Of a DNA stretch of 17,936 nucleotides, positions 13,290-17,936 are shown piece by piece. Within the stretch, counting starts at the first letter, position 1, and every line of letters starts with the position of its first letter. The position numbers and the translations under genes were made by a program. Below the pieces are notes generated by a model. It searched no databases and had not been told where the DNA came from. It saw only the letters and a program-made list of their open reading frames with translations. Source of the stretch: JAHECQ01 sp047638695 (lineage in GTDB: Bacteria; Actinomycetota; Acidimicrobiia; Acidimicrobiales; SZUA-35); NCBI GenBank assembly GCA_047638695.1, contig JBLINY010000096.1, positions 1-17,936 of the forward strand, read 5' to 3'.

Positions 13290-14249
13290 TCAGACGTTTG
13301 AGCCGTTATCGGCCGGCTGCCCGTCATTGATGAGTGGTTCCGAGCCTGATTCCTGATCCGCCGCGAGCGATTCGGCGCCGCTGACGATCTCCATGATCTC
13401 CGTGGTAATCGACTCTTGGCGGGCCCGGTTCATGATGCGGGATAACTTGACGATGAGGTCTTCGGCATTTTCCGTTGCCGCTTTCATGGCGCGCTGCCTA
13501 TTCGCATGCTCCGATGCCGCGGCATCGAGAAGCGCAGCAAAGAGCCGAGCCTCCACGTATCGAGGCAACAGATCTTCCAGCACACCTTCAGGCGAAGGTT
13601 CGAACGAGGCACCAGCGAGACGACTGGCGTCGCCACCGCCTTCAGCCGAGATGGTCGCGGAGGACTCGAGAGGAAGAAATCGTCGAACAACGGGCCGTTG
13701 CGAGCCAAGGCTAAGGAACTCGGTGTAGATCAGTTCAACCTGGTCGACCTCGCCCGAGTCAAACAACTCGCGGATGTGGCGGGCGACCTCACGTGCATTT
13801 TCGTAAGTGGGATTGTCACTGAAACCGTTGAACTCGGCATCGAGCTCAAAGCCCCGAAATCGGAAATAGTCGCCCACCTTCTTGCCGATGCCGATGAGCT
13901 TATAGCCGCCGCCCTCGGCCCGCAACGCTTGGATTTCACGCTCGGCTGACCGGATCACTCCCGAATTATATGCGCCGGCCAACCCCCGGTCCCCAGCGCA
14001 AACAATGAACGCCACGTTCTGGACGGCTTCGGCCTGACGTAACAACGGATGGCTCGCCTCGGCGCCGCCTGCGGCAAGATCTTCGATGACTCCTGTAAGC
14101 AGCTCGGCGTAAGGCCGCGCCGTCCGGGCCCGTGCTTGAGCCCGAGCCACTCGTGTCGCGGCTATGAGTTCCATTGCCCGGGTGATCTTTTTGGTATTCG
14201 TCACACTCGTGATGCGACGACGAAGAATTCGTTCAGCTCCACCGGGCAC
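13290..14249 (-). CDS. atpG: ATP synthase F1 subunit gamma (central stalk)
   Basis: 319 residues, starting GTG, 3 bp after the atpA stop. The N-terminal helix ERILRRRITSVTNTKKITRAMELIAATRVARAQ and the C-terminal helix RQRAMKAATENAEDLIVKLS then MNRARQESITTEIMEIVSGAESL form the antiparallel coiled coil that turns inside the alpha/beta head. GDRGLAGAYN is the Rossmann-like middle domain. After the canonical end (SGAESL) there is an acidic, Asn- and Gly-rich tail of about 25 residues (ending NDGQPADNGSNV), longer than in E. coli. Its role is unknown. Confidence 0.96.
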   Translation of the reverse strand: MPGGAERILRRRITSVTNTKKITRAMELIAATRVARAQARARTARPYAELLTGVIEDLAAGGAEASHPLLRQAEAVQNVAFIVCAGDRGLAGAYNSGVIRSAEREIQALRAEGGGYKLIGIGKKVGDYFRFRGFELDAEFNGFSDNPTYENAREVARHIRELFDSGEVDQVELIYTEFLSLGSQRPVVRRFLPLESSATISAEGGGDASRLAGASFEPSPEGVLEDLLPRYVEARLFAALLDAAASEHANRQRAMKAATENAEDLIVKLSRIMNRARQESITTEIMEIVSGAESLAADQESGSEPLINDGQPADNGSNV

Positions 14250-14252
14250 GGA

Positions 14253-15875
14253 TCAGTCTCCGGTCCGACTGACGTCTTCTTCGGGGAGGGTATTAGTGGC
14301 GTCGACCATTCGGCTCTCGGCACTCGGTTGTTCTTCGATCACCGGAGCGGCCGGTTCCCCAACACCACCGACGAACTGGTCGGTGAAGGCCGCAATCGCT
14401 GCTTCGAGCGCCTCCTCGTCCCCTACTGCGCCCTTATCCACAATCGCTTGAAGCTGATTGCTGTGCCGAGAATGGAACCATTCGATTAGCTCCTTCTCGT
14501 AGCGCCCGACATCGGAGACCTCGACGCCATCTAAATAGCCTCGGGTCCCGGCATAAAGAATCACCGACTGCTCCTCGACGGGGACAGGGACATTGATGCC
14601 CTGCTTGAGCAACTCGGTCAGGCGGTAACCACGGTCGAGTTGCGCCTGCGACACCGCGTCGAGGTCAGATCCGAAAGCGGCGAAAGCGGCGAGTTCACGA
14701 AACTGCTGCAGGTCGGACTTGAGCGTGCCGACGGCGTTCTTCATCGCCTTCACCTGAGCCGCGGACCCAACTCGACTGACGGAGATGCCTACATCGACGG
14801 CCGGCCGAATTCCCGACTTAAACAGGTCGTCCTGCAAGTAGATCTGGCCGTCGGTGATCGAGATCACGTTGGTGGGAATGTAAGCCGATACGTCGCCAGC
14901 CTTAGTTTCGATAACCGGCAGGGCGGTGAGTGATCCGGCGCCATTCTCTTCGCTGAGCTTCGCTGCCCGTTCCAACAACCGACTATGGAGATAGAAGACG
15001 TCCCCGGGATAGGCCTCGCGACCGGGAGGTCGGCGCAGGAGCAGGGAAACCTGGCGATAGGCCTCGGCTTGCTTTGATAGATCGTCGTAGATAGCGAGCG
15101 CATGCTCGCCATTTTCCATCCAATGCTGACCCATTGCGCACCCTGAATAGGGTGCCAGGAACTTGAACGGCGCTGGGTCAGATGCAGGCGCAACGACAAC
15201 AACGGTGTACTCCATTGCGCCGTGCTCTTCGAGTAACGCCACGGTCTGGGCCACCGTTGAGGCCTTCTGACCGATGGCGACGTAAATGCACTTCACGCCA
15301 AGGCCCTTTTGAGCCAAGATCGTGTCGATCGCGATGGTCGTCTTGCCTGTCTTCCGATCGCCGATGATCAGCTCGCGTTGGCCTCGACCAATTGGAATCA
15401 GGGCATCTACTGCCTTGATACCAGTCTGCATCGGTTCGTGAACAGGCTGGCGACCCGTGATGCCGGGCGCCTGAATCTCCATCCGACGCGTCTGAATGTT
15501 TGTGAGTGGACCCTTCCCGTCCAGAGGCTCACCGAGCATGTTGACAACCCGACCGAGCATCCCGTCGCCCACTGGCACCGAAAGAATCTCGCCCGTCGAC
15601 TCGACGGTCTGACCCTCGGCAATCGCATCGACGTCGCCCAGAACGACCGCACCGATCGAATGCTCGTCGAGGTTCAACGCCAGGCCGATGGTGCCGTCCT
15701 CGAAGCGGAGCATCTCGTTGACAGCCGCGTCGGGCAAGCCGCCCACCCGGGCAATGCCGTCGCCAACCGCAATGACCGTGCCCACCTGGGACGAGGTCAC
15801 GACCGGGGTGAAGCCTTCGAGGTTCTTGCGAATTGCGACGCTGATCTGGGTGGTGTCGATGGTGATATCTGCCAT
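14253..15875 (-). CDS. atpA: ATP synthase F1 subunit alpha
   Basis: 540 residues from MADITIDTTQISVAIRKN. The P-loop is GDRKTGKTT (residues 172-180). The arginine-finger region is VGISVSRVGSAAQVKAMK, followed by the usual C-terminal helical domain. The C-terminus extends some 25-30 residues past the conserved fold with an acidic, Pro- and Glu-rich tail (PAAPVIEEQPSAESR onward). The frame is open upstream to 16034, but those 53 residues overlap atpH and are not alpha-like. The ATG at 15875 has GGAAGAA about 5 nt upstream and matches family N-termini. It is separated from atpH by 97 bp, the longest gap in the operon. Confidence 0.98.
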   Translation of the reverse strand: MADITIDTTQISVAIRKNLEGFTPVVTSSQVGTVIAVGDGIARVGGLPDAAVNEMLRFEDGTIGLALNLDEHSIGAVVLGDVDAIAEGQTVESTGEILSVPVGDGMLGRVVNMLGEPLDGKGPLTNIQTRRMEIQAPGITGRQPVHEPMQTGIKAVDALIPIGRGQRELIIGDRKTGKTTIAIDTILAQKGLGVKCIYVAIGQKASTVAQTVALLEEHGAMEYTVVVVAPASDPAPFKFLAPYSGCAMGQHWMENGEHALAIYDDLSKQAEAYRQVSLLLRRPPGREAYPGDVFYLHSRLLERAAKLSEENGAGSLTALPVIETKAGDVSAYIPTNVISITDGQIYLQDDLFKSGIRPAVDVGISVSRVGSAAQVKAMKNAVGTLKSDLQQFRELAAFAAFGSDLDAVSQAQLDRGYRLTELLKQGINVPVPVEEQSVILYAGTRGYLDGVEVSDVGRYEKELIEWFHSRHSNQLQAIVDKGAVGDEEALEAAIAAFTDQFVGGVGEPAAPVIEEQPSAESRMVDATNTLPEEDVSRTGD

Positions 15876-15915
15876 GTGGTTTCTTCCAGTCCTCTGTGTA
15901 GGACTCTGCTCAGGT

Positions 15916-15936
15916 GGCCCGCCTGCGAAACGGGCC
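15916..15936 (-). other. GC hairpin in the atpH-atpA gap
   Basis: GGCCCG (15916-15921) and CGGGCC (15931-15936) are perfect inverted repeats around a 9-nt loop, in the 97-bp gap 41 nt upstream of the atpA start codon. There is no T-tract. It could be an mRNA processing or stability element separating the Fo/delta part from the alpha-gamma-beta-epsilon part, or chance. Confidence 0.3.
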
Positions 15937-15972
15937 GTCGTACGGACGTGGATGTGTGGGTTCGAAGAAAGG

Positions 15973-16500
15973 CTAGAACGCCTTGCGAAGCTGCCCAAGC
16001 CGGCTACGGACGCTGCCATCGATAATCTCGTCATCGATCTGCGTGATTAGTCCGCCCATTACGGAGGGATCAACGACTACCTGGAGTTCGACCGGTTTGC
16101 CTGTGCTCTTCGTCAAGGCCAGAGCAAGTCGAGCCTGCTGATCATCGTCGAGTGGGATCGCCGAACGAACGAGGGCAAACGAAGCCCCACGACTCGTAGC
16201 CCCGATCTCACTGATGCGAGTGGCGATCTGGCCGAGGGACCCGGTGAGCCCCGCCCCGACGATCATCGACACAATCGAGGTGGCCACCGGGGAAACCTGG
16301 CCGCCCAGAAGGTCTTCGACGATCTGCTGTCGCCTAGCCAACGTGATCTCGCTATCGGCCAACGTGGCTTTGAGCTCGCTCGAGCTGTCGAGAGCGGCCG
16401 CTGCCTGCATGACCTGCTCGACAAGTCTGGCCGGGTCGTCCTCTGTATCAGCGATGCTCAGCACGGCCGAGGCGTAGCCGGTGATGCGATCGTTGGCCAT
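15973..16500 (-). CDS. atpH: ATP synthase F1 subunit delta
   Basis: 175 residues beginning MANDRITGYASAVLSIA, the standard delta N-terminal helix ('..YA.AL..IA'). The body is helical, and the C-terminal signature VELQVVVDPSVMGGLITQID, then DGSVRSRLGQLRKAF, is the diagnostic OSCP/delta ending. Delta links the top of the alpha/beta head to the b-subunit stalk. It starts 2 bp after the atpF stop, so translation is probably coupled. Here delta is a separate gene, not fused to b as in mycobacteria. Confidence 0.95.
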   Translation of the reverse strand: MANDRITGYASAVLSIADTEDDPARLVEQVMQAAAALDSSSELKATLADSEITLARRQQIVEDLLGGQVSPVATSIVSMIVGAGLTGSLGQIATRISEIGATSRGASFALVRSAIPLDDDQQARLALALTKSTGKPVELQVVVDPSVMGGLITQIDDEIIDGSVRSRLGQLRKAF

Positions 16501-16502
16501 TG

Positions 16503-17237
16503 TTACCGGCTTCCCACGCTCGTGATGTAGTTCTCAATTAGCTGCCGCTGCGCAGCGGGGTCGAGATTCGCTTCGACTACACGTTCGGCGGCTCCAACGA
16601 CGATCTCGGAGACCTCGGTCTGCAGATCTGCAATAGCTCGCTCTCGTGCGGCTGCGACGTCTGCTTCACCTTGGGACCGCAGTCCGGCGATGTCGGCCTC
16701 TGCCCGCTGCTGCAGGTCGGCGCGAACGACGCCCGCTTCTTGGCGAGCCTCTTCGATGATCCGAGAAGCCTCGTTCTTGGCATCCGCCAATTCTGCGCCG
16801 TGCTGGTCTTTGATCGCAACCGCATCGGTTCTGGCTGTCTCAGCCGCTTCTAGATCGTCCCGTATCTTCTGGGTGCGTCCTTCCATGGCCGAGGTCACCG
16901 CTGGTACGGCGAACTTCACCATGAGGCCGAGCAGGATCAGAAACGCCAAGCCGCCCCAAATAATCTCATTGAGCTCGGGGATGATCGGGCTCGGGGCCTC
17001 TAGGCAGCCCTCAAGATCCTCCTCAGCGGACTTGAGTTCCTCCCCGGCCTCATCGGAGGCGCCGTCTGCGTGACCGGCCTCGATGATGTGCTCGACGGAC
17101 TCAGGGCCTCCGAGTTCCTCCATGGTCTCAACCATGCACGAGCCAATGGTCTCTTCGGATGCGCTCGCCGGCGTCGCCAAGAGCATGAGCCCAGCGAAGG
17201 TCGCTAGCGGAACAACGACTAAATGTGTGCGTTTCAA
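16503..17237 (-). CDS. atpF: ATP synthase Fo subunit b with N-terminal signal peptide and acidic external segment
   Basis: 244 residues, far longer than the usual 160-170. Residues 1-26 look like a signal peptide: KR, a hydrophobic core (VVPLATFAGLMLLA), and TPASASEE with cleavage probably after Ala26. Residues 27-84 are strongly acidic with two cysteines (Cys34 and Cys78) and would lie outside the membrane. The family membrane helix follows (IIWGGLAFLILLGLMVKFAV, residues 92-111), then the long charged coiled coil (GRTQKIRDDLEAAETARTDA onward) that forms the stator. The start is TTG at 17237, set by GGAGA 5 nt upstream (17243-17247). It lies between atpE and atpH as usual. Confidence 0.95.
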   Translation of the reverse strand: MKRTHLVVVPLATFAGLMLLATPASASEETIGSCMVETMEELGGPESVEHIIEAGHADGASDEAGEELKSAEEDLEGCLEAPSPIIPELNEIIWGGLAFLILLGLMVKFAVPAVTSAMEGRTQKIRDDLEAAETARTDAVAIKDQHGAELADAKNEASRIIEEARQEAGVVRADLQQRAEADIAGLRSQGEADVAAARERAIADLQTEVSEIVVGAAERVVEANLDPAAQRQLIENYITSVGSR

Positions 17238-17242
17238 GGCAG

Positions 17243-17247
17243 TCTCC
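17243..17247 (-). promoter_or_regulatory. Ribosome binding site deciding the TTG start of atpF
   Basis: Minus-strand GGAGA, 5 nt before the TTG at 17237. This keeps the signal peptide in the protein. Confidence 0.6.
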
Positions 17248-17249
17248 GA

Positions 17250-17525
17250 TTAGGGCAGCAGGAGGATAAAGACGACGAACCCGATTAAGGCCAAGGCCTC
17301 GGTGAACGCAATACCGAGGAACATCGTGGTACGGGCGACGCCCGCTGACTCAGGCTGACGGGTCATGGCCGTAATCGCGTTACCGACGACGATGCCGATA
17401 CCGATGCCCGGTCCGATAGCGGCCAGACCGTAGCCCAAACCGGCCCCAATCGCCTTGAGGCCTTCGACCATTTCACCCGCCTCGATTTCGGCGAAGAATC
17501 CAATGAATGCAAGCAGGCTAACCAC
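17250..17525 (-). CDS. atpE: ATP synthase Fo subunit c (proton-binding ring)
   Basis: 91 residues from the GTG at 17525. Two helices: AIGAGLGYGLAAIGPGIGIG with the Gly-x-Gly packing motif, and TMFLGIAFTEALALIGFVVF carrying the ion-binding Glu in FTEAL. The polar loop TRQPE contacts gamma and epsilon. No Na+-type Gln and Ser ligand set is evident, so H+ coupling is likely. The GTG has AGGAGA 6 nt upstream. A later ATG at 17471 would give a 73-residue protein with only a weak site. The longer form adds a hydrophobic VSLLAFIGFFAEIEAGE leader. The ORF is open further upstream, but only into atpB. Confidence 0.95.
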   Translation of the reverse strand: MVSLLAFIGFFAEIEAGEMVEGLKAIGAGLGYGLAAIGPGIGIGIVVGNAITAMTRQPESAGVARTTMFLGIAFTEALALIGFVVFILLLP

Positions 17526-17531
17526 GCAATA

Positions 17532-17537
17532 TCTCCT
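17532..17537 (-). promoter_or_regulatory. Ribosome binding site of atpE
   Basis: Minus-strand AGGAGA, 6 nt before the GTG at 17525, overlapping the atpB stop codon (17536-17538). It favours the 91-residue form of subunit c. Confidence 0.65.
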
Positions 17538-17936
17538 AATGTTCGGGGTGTATAGAGCCACCGATGTAGACGGCGGTAAGAATAGTGAAAATGAAGGCCT
17601 GAAGGAACGAGACAAGTATCTCAAATCCGGTCATCATCACGAGCATAGTGAAGGGTGCGATCGCTCCAACGATGGTGCTTTCCCACAATGTCGCAGAGAG
17701 AATAGCGAACGTCACGAGCAGAAGGTGACCGGCAACCATGTTCGCCCAAAGCCGTATAGCCAATGATGCGGGGCGAATGATCAGCACCTGAAGTAGCTCA
17801 ATAGGTGTAACCAGAATATAGAGGGCTTTCGGCACGCCAGGAGGAAACAAACTGGCCTTTATATAGCCAAAGCCCTGCGCTTTGAAGCCCTGGTAGTTGT
17901 AGACGAGCCAGACGAGGCCAGCCAGAAATACTGGCA
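17536..17936 (-). CDS. atpB: ATP synthase Fo subunit a, C-terminal part, cut by the window edge
   Basis: The minus-strand frame is open from the window edge to a TAG at 17536, giving about 132 residues of the C-terminal half. KALYILVTPIELLQVLIIRP is followed by ASLAIRLWANMVAGHLLLV, which contains the essential Arg (RLWANMVAGH) facing the c ring. GFEILVSFLQAFIFTILTAVYI is the last membrane helix, ending GGSIHPEH. The reading continues upstream of the TTG at 17850 as VFLAGLVWLVYNYQGFKAQG, which is also subunit a, so that TTG is not a start. Subunit a forms the proton half-channels. The 5' end and the operon promoter lie beyond the window. Confidence 0.95.
   Translation of the reverse strand, partial: PVFLAGLVWLVYNYQGFKAQGFGYIKASLFPPGVPKALYILVTPIELLQVLIIRPASLAIRLWANMVAGHLLLVTFAILSATLWESTIVGAIAPFTMLVMMTGFEILVSFLQAFIFTILTAVYIGGSIHPEH

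Noticed and set aside
15876..16034. 53-codon N-terminal extension of atpA
   Set aside because: It is open only by chance, overlaps the end of atpH, and contains nothing like the alpha N-terminus; the ATG at 15875 matches the family.
17526..17624. 33-codon N-terminal extension of atpE
   Set aside because: It overlaps atpB, while a good AGGAGA site points to the GTG at 17525.

Overview
The window reads as a GC-rich actinobacterial chromosome segment, most likely from the class Acidimicrobiia. That placement is an inference from the frequent GTG and TTG starts, the general protein character and the many genes without a Shine-Dalgarno site; no rRNA marker is present. It is densely packed core and housekeeping DNA. 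There is no CRISPR array, tRNA, insertion sequence or recognisable prophage, and no intergenic stretch exceeds about 210 bp. The longest gap, 2300-2508, holds a promoter-like hexamer, nothing else I can name, and the start signals of mscL.

Layout, left to right. (1) 1-222, minus: the N-terminus of a membrane protein running off the window, back to back with a class I SAM methyltransferase (229-960, plus) and a SRPBCC-fold protein (1032-1469, plus). (2) 1466-2299, minus: a rhomboid protease with an N-terminal zinc-finger-like module. (3) 2509-2916, plus: mscL, the large mechanosensitive channel, interrupted by an in-frame TAA at codon 6. (4) 2975-3958, minus: the MeaB/ArgK-type GTPase, preceded by a possible 31-codon upstream ORF. 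(5) 4094-5826, plus: a one-helix small membrane protein overlapping an MFS transporter that has an unusual N-terminal soluble region. (6) 5823-7109, minus: a J-domain protein and a small alpha/beta hydrolase. (7) 7207-8028, plus: a PPK2 polyphosphate kinase. (8) 8062-9045, minus: class II fructose-1,6-bisphosphatase, glpX. (9) 9156-11318, plus: a Trk/Ktr-type potassium uptake pair, membrane subunit plus RCK subunit. (10) 11369-17936, minus: the F1Fo ATP synthase operon in the order atpB(partial)-atpE-atpF-atpH-atpA-atpG-atpD-atpC.

Functionally, the ATP synthase, PPK2 and GlpX cover energy, nucleotide and phosphate, and gluconeogenic metabolism. The Trk pair and MscL concern ion and osmotic balance. 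MeaB protects and loads the B12-dependent methylmalonyl-CoA mutase family, although no mutase gene lies in the window.

The most notable non-gene pattern is a recurring hexamer TANNNT placed 6-8 nt before the start codon of six transcription-unit-leading genes (1032, 2299, 4060, 4094, 7109 and 9045). These genes lack a Shine-Dalgarno site, which is the layout of leaderless actinobacterial transcripts, and the motif moves three start codons inward from the longest ORF. Other points of interest are the mscL nonsense codon, two unrelated 16-bp tandem repeats at gene 3' ends, gene pairs that share overlapping stop codons tail to tail, GC-rich inverted repeats inside the 3' coding ends of convergent genes, and an ATP synthase b subunit with a signal peptide and an acidic two-cysteine external segment. 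I see no clearly new multi-gene system.
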